Shown: piece by piece, positions 1 to 8,870 of the stretch
How the letters are laid out: the number at the start of each line of letters is the position of its first letter
How positions within the stretch are numbered: position 1 is the stretch's first letter
NCBI GenBank assembly: GCA_016650125.1
Contig: JAENWT010000002.1
Location: 170,652-234,651, forward strand
Source: Thermoleophilia bacterium
GTDB lineage: Bacteria; Actinomycetota; Thermoleophilia; Solirubrobacterales; 70-9
Length of the DNA: 64,000 nt
Direction of reading: 5' to 3'
The notes under the pieces: model-generated
Database searches by the model: none
Seen by the model: the letters and a program-made list of their open reading frames with translations, nothing else
Told to the model about the DNA's origin: nothing
Program-made: the position numbers and the translations under genes

Positions 1-2
1 TC

Positions 3-155
3 TACACCGTCGCTCCGCTGGATTCGGACGCGGAGGAGAACGCCGCCCTCACCCTGTCTACCTGGGGGCTCTCCGAGAAGGAGTTCTTCGAGATAACGAG
101 CGACTGGCTCGGCTGGTGGCAGGGGCTGGTCGAGGGCGGCGAAGCCGTAGTTTAA
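3..155 (+). CDS. C-terminal fragment of an unidentified protein
   Basis: An open frame enters from the left edge and stops at TAA 153-155, leaving 50 residues. The fragment is acidic and aromatic-rich, with a Trp pair in GWWQGL near the end, and its codon use matches the neighbouring genes. No family can be named from so little sequence. It is probably the end of a gene transcribed in the same direction as the MBL gene at 559. The reading frame is well supported; the function is unknown. Confidence 0.5.
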   Translation, partial: YTVAPLDSDAEENAALTLSTWGLSEKEFFEITSDWLGWWQGLVEGGEAVV

Positions 156-285
156 AAACTCTCCCCCCGGAGCCCGTTCTGGCCACCCCTAATTTGCGGG
201 GTTGTTGCAGAGTTGTAAAAAAAGAAACCTGCGATTTGCGGTTTCACGGTTTGTGGTCGGCCGCCGGAATTGCTTGGATGCGCGA

Positions 286-471
286 GTGGCCGCTCGCGAA
301 AAAGAGACTCCGAAGTGCGAGGACTGTTACTTCCGGAAAAAGATGCTCTGCGCGCTCGACCTCGATGAGCCCTGCATGACCTTCCGGCCCAGCCGGCCCG
401 AGGGCCTGGTGCCGCCGAAGCAGCCGGTGCTCCTGCTTCGGCCGCCGCGCTGGGCAGCCGAAAGCCGCTGA
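286..471 (+). CDS. Small Cys-rich conserved-type protein
   Basis: About 61 residues if started at GTG 286; in-frame TTG codons at 202 and 274 are alternatives and none has a good ribosome-binding site. The N-terminal half carries KCEDCYFRKKMLC followed by DEPCMTFRP, so four cysteines in C-x2-C-x7-C-x8-C spacing. This suggests a small zinc-binding or disulphide knuckle. The rest is Pro/Arg-rich. It lies between the partial gene and the MBL hydrolase on the same strand. The Cys pattern and matching GC support a real gene; no function can be assigned. Confidence 0.5.
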   Translation: MAAREKETPKCEDCYFRKKMLCALDLDEPCMTFRPSRPEGLVPPKQPVLLLRPPRWAAESR

Positions 472-558
472 GCCGAACGGCTCCGAATCGCTGAAACTGG
501 CCGCCCACGTGACGAGTGCCACGTCGCGGGCCTGGCTCCCGGCATAGTCTTCGAAAAG

Positions 559-1350
559 ATGAAGCTCACCGTGTTGGGAAAATCTCCCGCCTGGCAGGAC
601 GCCGCCGGTGCCTGCAGCGGCTATCTGGTCGCCCAGGACAAGACGACGATTCTGGTCGATTGCGGCAACGGCGTCTTCGGCAAGCTTCGTGGCTATCACG
701 ACTACGTGGACGTCGACGCGATCTTCATCTCGCACCTCCACGCGGACCACTTCATGGACCTGGTCCCCTATGCCTTCGCCCTCACTCACGCGCCACGGCA
801 GCAGCCGGTACCGGTCGATCGCTGGCCCGGAACCGACTACCCGTCGAGGCCACCGCTGTACGCGCCGCCGGGCGCCGCCGCCACCTTTCGCACCCTCTGT
901 TCCACCTTCGGCATGGAGAACCTGATCGAGGACGCCTTCGACTTCCATGAATACGATCCCGCCGGCGCGATTTCAGTCGGTCCACTCCGGGTCTCCTTTA
1001 GGGAAGTGCCGCACTACACCCGGACTTTCGCGATCGAGGTCACGGTTGCGACCGGCGAGAGAATCACCTATGGCGCCGATTGCCGCCCGAATGAAGCCCT
1101 CGTCGATTTCGCCAGAGACACCGAGCTGCTGATCGCCGAAGCGACCCTGCCGCGGCCGGAGCGGTCGGGGGTGCGCGGCCACCTGACGCCCTCGGAAGCG
1201 GGAGAGCACGCCGCAGGGGCGCAGGCCAAGCGTCTGCTGGTCACCCACATCTCCGACGAACTCGACCCCGAATGGGCGCTGGCGGAAGCGGCGGGCAAAT
1301 ACACCGGTCCGGTTGATATCGCGTATGAAGGCATGGAGATAGAAGTCTGA
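559..1350 (+). CDS. MBL-fold metal-dependent hydrolase
   Basis: 263-residue metallo-beta-lactamase-fold protein, cytosolic (no signal peptide). The metal-binding signature HLHADH lies at residues 59-64, and later metal ligands are plausible in VPHYTRTF, TYGADCR and LVTHISDEL. The length and the early GNG turn (VDCGNG) resemble ribonuclease Z-like and phosphodiesterase-like MBL proteins, which cut phosphodiester bonds. The substrate cannot be told from sequence. ATG 559 follows GAAAAG. The gene ends 19 nt before hsp20, so it may be cotranscribed with the hsp20-lon pair. Confidence 0.85.
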   Translation: MKLTVLGKSPAWQDAAGACSGYLVAQDKTTILVDCGNGVFGKLRGYHDYVDVDAIFISHLHADHFMDLVPYAFALTHAPRQQPVPVDRWPGTDYPSRPPLYAPPGAAATFRTLCSTFGMENLIEDAFDFHEYDPAGAISVGPLRVSFREVPHYTRTFAIEVTVATGERITYGADCRPNEALVDFARDTELLIAEATLPRPERSGVRGHLTPSEAGEHAAGAQAKRLLVTHISDELDPEWALAEAAGKYTGPVDIAYEGMEIEV

Positions 1351-1369
1351 AGTTCTAAGCTATCTGTCT

Positions 1370-1837
1370 ATGTCCGACCGAGACCTTTTTGCCAACTTCG
1401 CTCGCATGCGCCGCGAGATGGATGAGATGCTTGGCGGCACTTGGGGCCGCGCCAGCTACATCAGCCGCCGGGCCAACGGATTCGCGCCGAACGTCGACGT
1501 CTACTACTGCGGTGAACCGCAGCGGGCCGTGGTCAAGTGCGACCTCTCCGGGATCGACCTGGCGAGCGTTGGCATCGAGGTCAGCGGCCGCCAGCTGGCC
1601 ATCATCGGTGAGCGCCCGGTCCAGGAGACCGAAGGGCGCGTCTACCAGCAGGTGGAGATCCCGACTGGGCCGTTCCGCCACATCGTCGAGCTCCAGGTCG
1701 ACGTCGAATCGGATCGGGCCAGCGCCACTTACGAAGACGGCGTGCTGCGGGTCGAACTGCCGCTGCGCGACGAGGCCGAAGTCACCCGCCGGGTGCCGGT
1801 GGACAGGGCTGCCGAGAAGCCGGAAATCGATGGCTGA
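1370..1837 (+). CDS. Hsp20/alpha-crystallin small heat-shock protein
   Basis: 155-residue small heat-shock protein, an ATP-independent holdase that keeps unfolding proteins soluble. A short N-terminal arm is followed by an alpha-crystallin domain from about residue 40 to 140, including the characteristic end-of-domain segment YEDGVLRVELPL. The stop overlaps the start of lon by 8 nt (ATGGCTGA), so chaperone and protease are translationally coupled. That pairs holding with degradation in one stress operon. No HrcA/CIRCE or HspR box is visible upstream, so heat control cannot be claimed from this sequence. Confidence 0.9.
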   Translation: MSDRDLFANFARMRREMDEMLGGTWGRASYISRRANGFAPNVDVYYCGEPQRAVVKCDLSGIDLASVGIEVSGRQLAIIGERPVQETEGRVYQQVEIPTGPFRHIVELQVDVESDRASATYEDGVLRVELPLRDEAEVTRRVPVDRAAEKPEIDG

Positions 1838-4265
1838 ACAGGATCCACAGACCTCGGCCGGGTTGCCGCTGGCCGCCGAGTCGGTGCCGGTCCTCGAGGT
1901 CGTCGAGAGCCCTGACGAAGACGAGGCGATCCGCGCGACCGAGACCCTGCCGGACGCGATGCCGGTGCTGCCGCTGCGCGACACCGTGGCCTATCCAGAC
2001 ACCCTGGCTCCGCTCGGCGTCGGCCAGGAGCGCTCGATCAAGCTGGTCGATGACGTGCTTGCCGCCAACCGCATGCTGGTCATGGTCGCTTCCCGCGAGG
2101 CCGAGGAAGACGCGCCCGGTCCGGATCAGCTCTACGACGTCGGCGTGGTCGGAGTCGTCACCCGCATGCTCAAGGTCCCGGACGGGACGATCAGGGTCCT
2201 GATCCAGGGCAGCCAGCGGGTCGAGCTCGGCCCCTATGTGGCCGAGAAGCCGTACCTGGTCGCCCGGATCAAGGAGATCCCCGACATCGTCGAGGAGAGC
2301 CCGGAACTCGAGGCGCTGACCCGTAACGTCCAGCGCACCTTCTCCGAGATCATCGAGCAGATCCCGTACCTGCCGGAAGAGCTCCAGATGGCGGTCACCA
2401 ACGTCGACGAACCCTCGGCCCTTTCGCACCTGATCGCCGGTGCGCTGCGCATCTCGACCGAGGAGAAGCAGTCACTGCTCGAAGAGGTTGACGTGACCAG
2501 ACGCCTGCGCAAGCTCTCCGAGATCCTTGCCCGCGAGCTCGAAGTGATCCAGCTCGGCTCTCAGATCCAGTCCGAGGTCCAGTCCTCGATCGACAAGGGG
2601 CAGCGCGAGTACTTCCTTCGTGAGCAGCTGAAGGCGATTCAGACCGAGCTCGGCGAAGAGGACGAGCAGGTGGCCGAAGCGAACGAGCTGCGCGAGCGCA
2701 TCGAGGCCGCGAACCTGCCCGAGCACGCCCTCCAGGCGGCCGAACGCGAGCTCTCGCGGCTCGAGAAGCTGCCACCCGCCGCCGCCGAGCACGGCGTCAT
2801 CCGGACTTACCTCGAGTGGCTGGTCGAGCTGCCCTGGGACAAGGAGAGCGAGGACAACCTCGACATCGAGCACGCCAGGAAGGTGCTCGACGACGACCAC
2901 TACGACATGGAGAAGATCAAGGACCGGATCCTCGAATACCTCGCGGTGCGCAAACTCAACCCGGACTCGCCGGGCCCGATCCTGTGTTTCGTCGGCCCGC
3001 CCGGCGTCGGCAAGACCAGCCTCGGCAAGTCGATCAGTCGGGCGCTCGGCCGGAAGTTCGAGCGGATATCGGTCGGCGGGGTGCGCGACGAAGCCGAAAT
3101 CCGCGGTCACCGCCGCACCTACATCGGGGCGATGCCCGGCACGATCATCCGGGCGCTGCGCGACGCCGGCTCGAACAACCCCGTCTTCATGATCGACGAG
3201 ATCGACAAGATGGGCTCGGACTTCCGCGGCGATCCCTCGTCGGCGATGCTCGAGGTACTCGACCCGTCGCAGAACGACTCCTTCCGTGATCACTACCTCG
3301 ATGTCACCTACGACCTCTCCGACGTGATGTTCATCGCCACGGCGAACGTGCTCGACACGATTCCGGGCCCGCTGCGCGATCGCATGGAGATGATCCAGCT
3401 CTCCGGTTACACGGCCGACGAGAAGCGCCACATCGCGCGGCGCTATCTGGTGCCGCGCCAGATCAAGGCCAACGGACTGAAGAGCGGACAGATCTCGTTT
3501 ACTGACCCGGCGCTGACCGCAATCATCGAGGAATACACCCGGGAAGCCGGTGTGCGCAACCTCGAACGCGAGATCGGCACTGTTTGCCGCAAGGTGGCCC
3601 GGGTATTTGCGGAAAATGACGGCACGGGCAAGAAGGTCAAAGTTTCCGGCAAGCGGGTTCGCGAGCTTCTCGGCCGCCGCCGGGTCTTTTCCGAAAGCCG
3701 CCGCCGTACCAAGGTCCCGGGCGTTTCCACGGGGCTTGCCTGGACACCGACCGGAGGCGACGTGCTCTTCCTCGAGGCGACCGCGATGCCCGGGAGCGGC
3801 AAGCTCGTGATCACCGGTCAGCTCGGCGATGTCATGAAGGAGTCGGCCCAGGCCGCGCTCTCCTACGTGCGGGCCAATGCCGGGAAGGTGGCGCCGGACG
3901 TCGATGAGAAATGGTTCGCCAAGCACGACATCCACATCCACGTGCCGGCCGGCGCGGTGCCCAAGGACGGGCCGTCCGCCGGGGTGGCGATCACCGTCGC
4001 CCTGGTCTCCCTGATCACCGGGCGCCCCGTCAAGAACGACGTGGCGATGACCGGTGAGGTGACCCTGACGGGCCTGGCCCTGCCGATCGGCGGGGTCAAG
4101 GAAAAGTCGCTGGCCGCCCAGCGTGCCGGGATCAAAATGGTCATCCTTCCGAGCCGGAACGAGGGTGACGTCGAAGAGATCCCGGAGCACGAACGGGCCG
4201 ACATAGAGTTTCGTTACGCGAGCAAGGTAGGCGAGGCGCTGGAAATTGCACTGGAACCAAAGTAG
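1830..4265 (+). CDS. lon: ATP-dependent protease La (Lon)
   Basis: 811-residue LonA-type protease that unfolds and degrades damaged and regulatory proteins in the cytosol. Order of domains: N-terminal substrate-binding domain (about 45-240), coiled region, AAA+ module with Walker A GPPGVGKT at 389-396 and Walker B FMIDEIDK, then the C-terminal peptidase. The catalytic dyad is present: Ser716 in GPSAG and Lys759 in GGVKEK, the same 43-residue spacing as E. coli Ser679/Lys722. ATG 1830 gives MAEQDPQ and overlaps the hsp20 stop by 8 nt. Length is normal for the family; nothing is missing. Confidence 0.96.
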   Translation: MAEQDPQTSAGLPLAAESVPVLEVVESPDEDEAIRATETLPDAMPVLPLRDTVAYPDTLAPLGVGQERSIKLVDDVLAANRMLVMVASREAEEDAPGPDQLYDVGVVGVVTRMLKVPDGTIRVLIQGSQRVELGPYVAEKPYLVARIKEIPDIVEESPELEALTRNVQRTFSEIIEQIPYLPEELQMAVTNVDEPSALSHLIAGALRISTEEKQSLLEEVDVTRRLRKLSEILARELEVIQLGSQIQSEVQSSIDKGQREYFLREQLKAIQTELGEEDEQVAEANELRERIEAANLPEHALQAAERELSRLEKLPPAAAEHGVIRTYLEWLVELPWDKESEDNLDIEHARKVLDDDHYDMEKIKDRILEYLAVRKLNPDSPGPILCFVGPPGVGKTSLGKSISRALGRKFERISVGGVRDEAEIRGHRRTYIGAMPGTIIRALRDAGSNNPVFMIDEIDKMGSDFRGDPSSAMLEVLDPSQNDSFRDHYLDVTYDLSDVMFIATANVLDTIPGPLRDRMEMIQLSGYTADEKRHIARRYLVPRQIKANGLKSGQISFTDPALTAIIEEYTREAGVRNLEREIGTVCRKVARVFAENDGTGKKVKVSGKRVRELLGRRRVFSESRRRTKVPGVSTGLAWTPTGGDVLFLEATAMPGSGKLVITGQLGDVMKESAQAALSYVRANAGKVAPDVDEKWFAKHDIHIHVPAGAVPKDGPSAGVAITVALVSLITGRPVKNDVAMTGEVTLTGLALPIGGVKEKSLAAQRAGIKMVILPSRNEGDVEEIPEHERADIEFRYASKVGEALEIALEPK

Positions 4266-4317
4266 GGTGCGACCGGTATTCTCGAAATACAGTTGACCAG
4301 ATCAAGCGAGGGACGAC

Positions 4318-4773
4318 ATGGCTAAAGACATTCCAAGCAGGGCCGGGCAGGCATACGCCGCAGCCCGTGAAAATCAGTACGTCCGCCGTCTGATCGAGGA
4401 CGAAGAGCTGCGCGACAGCATTGCCGCCGCCTACTTCTCCGGGCGCAAGGCTTTCGACCGCGCCACCTCGAGCCGCGCCGGCGCCGTCGATTCGGTCGCC
4501 AACGACAAGAAGGTCAAGCGCGAGCTGAAGAACGCAACCGAGGCCCTGAAGGACGCGACCGAACGGCTCCGTAAGCCGAAGCGCAAGGGCCATCCCTTCC
4601 GCAACCTGCTCGCCGTCGGCCTGCTGACCGGTGGTCTGGTGCTGGTTTTCTCCGAGACCGCGCGCAAGACCCTGCTCGACACGGTCTTCGGCGCCGAAGA
4701 GGAGTTCGTCTACACTTCGACGACCGCCTCCGATGGTGCTCCGCAGACCAACGGGACGCCGGTCGGCGACTGA
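4318..4773 (+). CDS. Small single-pass membrane protein, unknown function
   Basis: 151 residues. A charged, helical N-terminal half (about 1-95, rich in Lys/Arg/Glu) precedes one membrane segment at about 102-118 (LLAVGLLTGGLVLVFS) and a short polar tail. GAGGGA lies 6 nt before ATG 4318. It follows lon by 52 nt on the same strand and could be cotranscribed. I do not recognise a family; the layout suggests a membrane-anchored cytoplasmic helical protein. Confidence 0.7.
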   Translation: MAKDIPSRAGQAYAAARENQYVRRLIEDEELRDSIAAAYFSGRKAFDRATSSRAGAVDSVANDKKVKRELKNATEALKDATERLRKPKRKGHPFRNLLAVGLLTGGLVLVFSETARKTLLDTVFGAEEEFVYTSTTASDGAPQTNGTPVGD

Positions 4774-4786
4774 GTTAGAAATAAGG

Positions 4787-4894
4787 CATCCAAGTCGCTT
4801 CGCTTCGCTGTGCGACTTGGATGGTGGCCTCCTGCTGCGAACCGACGGAGAGTAAGTCCAACGCCTTTCGGCGCTGGAAGTAGTGACCGTCGGT
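4787..4894 (+). other. Intergenic structured element upstream of typA
   Basis: The 158-bp gap before typA holds two strong foldable units. The first is a 12-bp perfect stem, 4787-4798 with 4812-4823, and a 13-nt loop. The second is nested: an outer perfect 8-bp stem (ACCGACGG 4841-4848 with 4887-4894) encloses an inner 9-bp stem with one mismatch (4857-4865 with 4870-4878) capped by TTTC. There is no U-run, so a simple intrinsic terminator is unlikely. A typA leader, an attenuator or a small RNA are all possible. Confidence 0.4.
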
Positions 4895-4931
4895 CTCAAC
4901 TATCCAAGTTTCCCTAGTATCCCGCGTTCTC

Positions 4932-6764
4932 ATGGAGCGCCGGGAAGACATACGAAATATCGCGATCGTGGCCCACGTTGACCACGGCAAGACGACGCTG
5001 GTCGATGCCATGCTCTGGCAGTCCGGTGCCTTTCGCAAGGGCCAGGACGTCAATGAGCGGGTCATGGATTCGATGGATCTCGAGCGCGAAAAGGGCATCA
5101 CGATCCTCGCCAAGAACACGGCGGTGCGCTACGAAGGCGTGAAGATGAACATCATCGACACGCCCGGGCACGCCGACTTCGGCGGCGAAGTCGAGCGCGG
5201 ACTGACCATGGTCGACGGGGTGCTGCTGCTGGTCGATTCTTCGGAAGGACCGCTGCCGCAGACCCGTTTCGTGCTCGGCAAGGCGCTCGAGGCCGGGCTG
5301 CCGGTGATCCTGGTCGTCAACAAGGTCGACCGCCCTGACGCCCGCATCGACGATGTCGTCGACGAGGTCTACGAACTCTTCATGGATCTCGGCGCCGAAG
5401 GTGACCAGATCGAATTCCCGATCGTCTACACCAACGCAAAGGCCGGTTGGGCCTCGATGACCCAGGGCGAAGAAGGCACCGACCTGGCGCCCTTGATGGA
5501 CCTGATGACCAGCTATATCCCGGCTCCGGAATATGACCCGGACCACCCGATGCAGGCTTACGTGACCAATCTCGACGCATCCCCTTACCTCGGTCGCCTG
5601 GCGCTCTGCCGGGTCCGGCACGGGACGATCAAATCCGGCGCCAAAGTTGCCTGGTGCCGGGCCAATGGTGAGATCGAACAGGCCACCATCTCCGAACTCT
5701 TCGTGACCGAAGCCCTCGACCGCGTGCCCGCCGACGAAGTCGGCCCGGGTGAGATCATCGCCGTTGCCGGTATCCCCGAGATCACGATCGGCGAGACGCT
5801 CGCCGACCTCGACGACCCGCGGCCGCTGCCGGTGATCGACGTCGACGAACCGTCACTTTCGATCGTCGTCGGCCAGAACACTTCGCCGATGGCCGGACGC
5901 GAAGGCGACAAGGTGACCGCCCGTCAGATCCAGAGCCGGCTCGAACAGGAACTGCTCGGCAACGTGGCGATCCGTGTGCTGCCGACCGAACGTCCCGACG
6001 CTTGGGAAGTCCAGGGCCGGGGAGAGCTCCAGCTGGTGGTCCTGCTCGAGATCATGCGCCGTGAAGGCTTCGAGCTGACCGCCGGTCAGCCGAAGGTACT
6101 CACCCGCGAAATCGACGGCGTCATGAACGAGCCGATGGAACGCCTCGTGATCGACGTGCCGGAAGAGTTCGTCGGTTCGGTCACGCAGCTGCTGGCCGCG
6201 CGCAAGGGCCGCATGGAGAACATGACCGCACAGTCGGACACCCGTAATCGTCTCGACTACGTGATCCCGGCCCGCGGGCTGGTCGGCTTTCGCACCGAGT
6301 TCCTGACCGAGACCCGCGGCACCGGCATCCTCCACCACGTCTTTGAAGGCTGGGCCCCGTGGGCCGGCGACATCACCACCCGCAGCACCGGCTCACTCGT
6401 CGCCGACCGCAAGGGCGCGACCGCCAGCTTCGGCCTCTTCAACCTCCAGGAGCGCGGCAGCCTGTTCGTCGGTCCCGGCGAAGAGGTCTACGAAGGCATG
6501 ATCGTCGGCGAGCACGCCCGCGCCAACGATCTTGACGTGAACGCGGTCAAGGAGAAGCAGCTGACGAACATGCGCGCTTCGTCCTCCGACGTGCTCGTGC
6601 GGCTGACCCCGCCGCGGCCGTTGACGCTCGAATCGGCGGTCGAATTCCTCCGCACCGACGAGTGCGTCGAGATCACACCCGAGTCGATCCGCCTGCGCAA
6701 GGTCGACCTCGACAAGAACGACCGGGTCAAAGCCGCCCGGAAGATCAAGAACCTCTCGCGCTGA
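4932..6764 (+). CDS. typA: Translational GTPase TypA/BipA
   Basis: 610-residue ribosome-associated GTPase of the EF-G/LepA superfamily, linked in other bacteria to stress adaptation and 50S assembly. The G1 motif AHVDHGKT is at residues 14-21, G3 is DTPGHADF, and G4 is NKVDRPD. The beta-barrel, the EF-G-like domain and the BipA-specific C-terminal domain follow at normal length. It lies downstream of a 158-bp structured gap, which may be its leader. No Shine-Dalgarno sequence is evident before ATG 4932, but the start matches the family's usual N-terminus. Confidence 0.96.
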   Translation: MERREDIRNIAIVAHVDHGKTTLVDAMLWQSGAFRKGQDVNERVMDSMDLEREKGITILAKNTAVRYEGVKMNIIDTPGHADFGGEVERGLTMVDGVLLLVDSSEGPLPQTRFVLGKALEAGLPVILVVNKVDRPDARIDDVVDEVYELFMDLGAEGDQIEFPIVYTNAKAGWASMTQGEEGTDLAPLMDLMTSYIPAPEYDPDHPMQAYVTNLDASPYLGRLALCRVRHGTIKSGAKVAWCRANGEIEQATISELFVTEALDRVPADEVGPGEIIAVAGIPEITIGETLADLDDPRPLPVIDVDEPSLSIVVGQNTSPMAGREGDKVTARQIQSRLEQELLGNVAIRVLPTERPDAWEVQGRGELQLVVLLEIMRREGFELTAGQPKVLTREIDGVMNEPMERLVIDVPEEFVGSVTQLLAARKGRMENMTAQSDTRNRLDYVIPARGLVGFRTEFLTETRGTGILHHVFEGWAPWAGDITTRSTGSLVADRKGATASFGLFNLQERGSLFVGPGEEVYEGMIVGEHARANDLDVNAVKEKQLTNMRASSSDVLVRLTPPRPLTLESAVEFLRTDECVEITPESIRLRKVDLDKNDRVKAARKIKNLSR

Positions 6765-6789
6765 GGCCGACCCGCCTTATGCTGGCCCG

Positions 6790-8697
6790 ATGAAATCGTC
6801 GGCCACGAGGCGTCAGCGGCTCCGCTACGCCTTTGACAACGTCATGTCGCGGGGCACCCCCGCGCTGATTCTCGCCCTGGCGATCCTGACCGTCGCCCTG
6901 ATCGCCGTATTCGCTCTGATCATCCAGGTCTTCAGCCTCGGCCCGGACCAAACGGGACCGCACTCCGGCGTCGTCGGCGAGACCTTCTACACCCTTCTTC
7001 ACGCCCTGGATCCCGGCACAATCGCCAACGATGGCGGAACCTGGAGGTTCCTGCTGGTGATGCTCCTGGTCACCTTCGGGGGACTACTGATCTTCAGTGC
7101 CCTGATCGGCGTCATCTCGACCGGTCTCGACGCCAGGTTCCAGGACCTGCGCAAGGGCCGCTCCCTCGTTATCGAAAAAGACCACACCCTTATTCTGGGC
7201 TGGGGCAAGCCGGTATTCACGATCCTCTCCGAACTCGACATCGCCTGCGAAGGGGAAAAGGACCCGGTGGCGGTCGTGCTCTCGGAGACCGACAAGGTCG
7301 AGATGGACGACACCCTGCGCGAACGGCTGGACCTCAAGAACTTGCGGGTCGTGACCAGGACCGGCAGTCCCATAGACCTCGACGACCTCGCCCTGGTGCG
7401 GCCGGAACTGGCCTGTTCGACGATTGTTCTGGCTCCCGAGGACGAATCGGAACCCGACTCTCACGTGATCAAGTCGATCCTGGCGCTCACCCAGATCCTC
7501 GGTGACCGCAACCCCAACCGGGGAATCGTCGCCGAGATCTCGGATCCGGCCAACCTCGCACCGGCCCGGCTGGCCGGCGGAGAGAGAGCGGTACTGCTCG
7601 ACCGCCGTGAGACCGTGGCCAAGCTGCTGGTCCAGGCCGCCCGGCAGACCGGCATCTCGATCGCGGTCCAGGAGCTGCTCGACTTCGACGGCCACGAGAT
7701 CTACATCGAGGAATCACCCGAACTGGCCGGTCAGACTTTCGGGGCAGCCCTGCTCGCGCTCGAGGACTGCGCGGTGATCGGCCTGCTCGACAACGAGCAT
7801 CGGGTCGAGATCAATCCGCCGTCGGAGCGCGTGATCGCCCCTGGGGAGAAGCTGATCGCGATCGCTGAGGATGACGTCGTCCTCGAGCGCCGGACTGCCA
7901 CCGCCGAGGTCTTCGACGAAGCCCAGATCGTCGATCTGGTTGCCGATCCACCGGTCGCGGAGCGGGTGCTCATCCTCGGATGGAACGGCGGCGCCCCTTC
8001 GGTGATCGAACACTTCGACGCGTTCCTCGATGAAGGATCCGAGATCGAAGTGGTTCTCGAACCCGGGGTGGAGATCCTTCCCGGTGAAGAATCGATCAGC
8101 CGCCGGTGCCGCGCGAAGATCGACTTCCGGCGGGCGCGCACGACCGACCGGTCGGTGCTCGACAGCCTGAATCTGGAGCAGACGGACCACGTGATGGTCC
8201 TGGCCTGCTCGGATGAACTGGACGCGCAGCGGGCGGATGCCCGGACCCTGGTGACGCTGCTCCACCTGAGGGAGATCGAGCAAAGTCTGACTTCGGGCTA
8301 CTCGATCGTCACCGAGATGGTCGACGAGCGCAGCCGCCAGCTCGCCCAAGTCGCTCACGTCGACGACGTGATCGTCAGTGAGAACATCATCAGCCTCCTG
8401 TTCGCCCAGATCTCGCAGAATCGCCACCTGGCCGACGTTTTCACTCAGCTCTTTTCGCCCGAAGGCAGCGAGATCTACCTCAAGCCGGCCAACCGTTACG
8501 CGGTCGCCGGCACGAAGGTCACCTTCGCGACCCTGGTCGAAGCGGCGCGCAGGCAGGGGGAGTGTGCGATCGGATACCGCAGTGCCACTGGTGCGGTCGA
8601 GAATCCGGCCGACTACGGAATGACGGTCAATCCGCCGAAGTCGGCGCGTTTCGAGATCCAGCCGGAAGATTGCCTGATCGTCCTCGCCGAGGACTGA
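6790..8697 (+). CDS. CASTOR/POLLUX-like ion channel with RCK/TrkA domains
   Basis: 635-residue membrane protein. Two hydrophobic segments (about 17-45 and 77-105) flank a short loop, and a long cytoplasmic part follows with Rossmann-like RCK/TrkA-N units (for example DHTLILGWG near residue 132 and ERVLILGWN near 394). This is the architecture of the CASTOR/POLLUX-related channel family, whose plant members conduct calcium or potassium across the nuclear envelope. Bacterial members are largely uncharacterised. It starts 25 nt after typA, so they may share a transcript. The family call is good; ion specificity is unknown. Confidence 0.82.
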   Translation: MKSSATRRQRLRYAFDNVMSRGTPALILALAILTVALIAVFALIIQVFSLGPDQTGPHSGVVGETFYTLLHALDPGTIANDGGTWRFLLVMLLVTFGGLLIFSALIGVISTGLDARFQDLRKGRSLVIEKDHTLILGWGKPVFTILSELDIACEGEKDPVAVVLSETDKVEMDDTLRERLDLKNLRVVTRTGSPIDLDDLALVRPELACSTIVLAPEDESEPDSHVIKSILALTQILGDRNPNRGIVAEISDPANLAPARLAGGERAVLLDRRETVAKLLVQAARQTGISIAVQELLDFDGHEIYIEESPELAGQTFGAALLALEDCAVIGLLDNEHRVEINPPSERVIAPGEKLIAIAEDDVVLERRTATAEVFDEAQIVDLVADPPVAERVLILGWNGGAPSVIEHFDAFLDEGSEIEVVLEPGVEILPGEESISRRCRAKIDFRRARTTDRSVLDSLNLEQTDHVMVLACSDELDAQRADARTLVTLLHLREIEQSLTSGYSIVTEMVDERSRQLAQVAHVDDVIVSENIISLLFAQISQNRHLADVFTQLFSPEGSEIYLKPANRYAVAGTKVTFATLVEAARRQGECAIGYRSATGAVENPADYGMTVNPPKSARFEIQPEDCLIVLAED

Positions 8698-8734
8698 CCG
8701 GACTGAGGACCAAGCAGCTTTTCCAATGGGAGAA

Positions 8735-8762
8735 GGCAGTGAGACCGGGGGGTCTCACTGCC
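8735..8762. terminator. Bidirectional hairpin between convergent genes
   Basis: A perfect 12-bp stem (GGCAGTGAGACC 8735-8746 with 8751-8762) and a GGGG loop sit between the ends of the channel gene (+) and the ferritin-like gene (-). There is no clear U-run on either side. Position and stability make it the likely shared transcription end. Confidence 0.65.
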
Positions 8763-8870
8763 AGCCCCCCTGCTCTTTCGTCCTGCCTTGCATCCCTCCC
8801 CGGCAAGTTGGACTTGGCTATATAACCAGCCCAGGACGCCGGGGTTGCGGTCTTGGTACGAAAAGTGTTT

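Noticed and set aside
1389..4265. One long frame covering hsp20 antisense-frame sequence plus Lon
   Set aside because: The first 147 codons are another frame of the hsp20 gene; Lon begins at ATG 1830 with a family-typical N-terminus.
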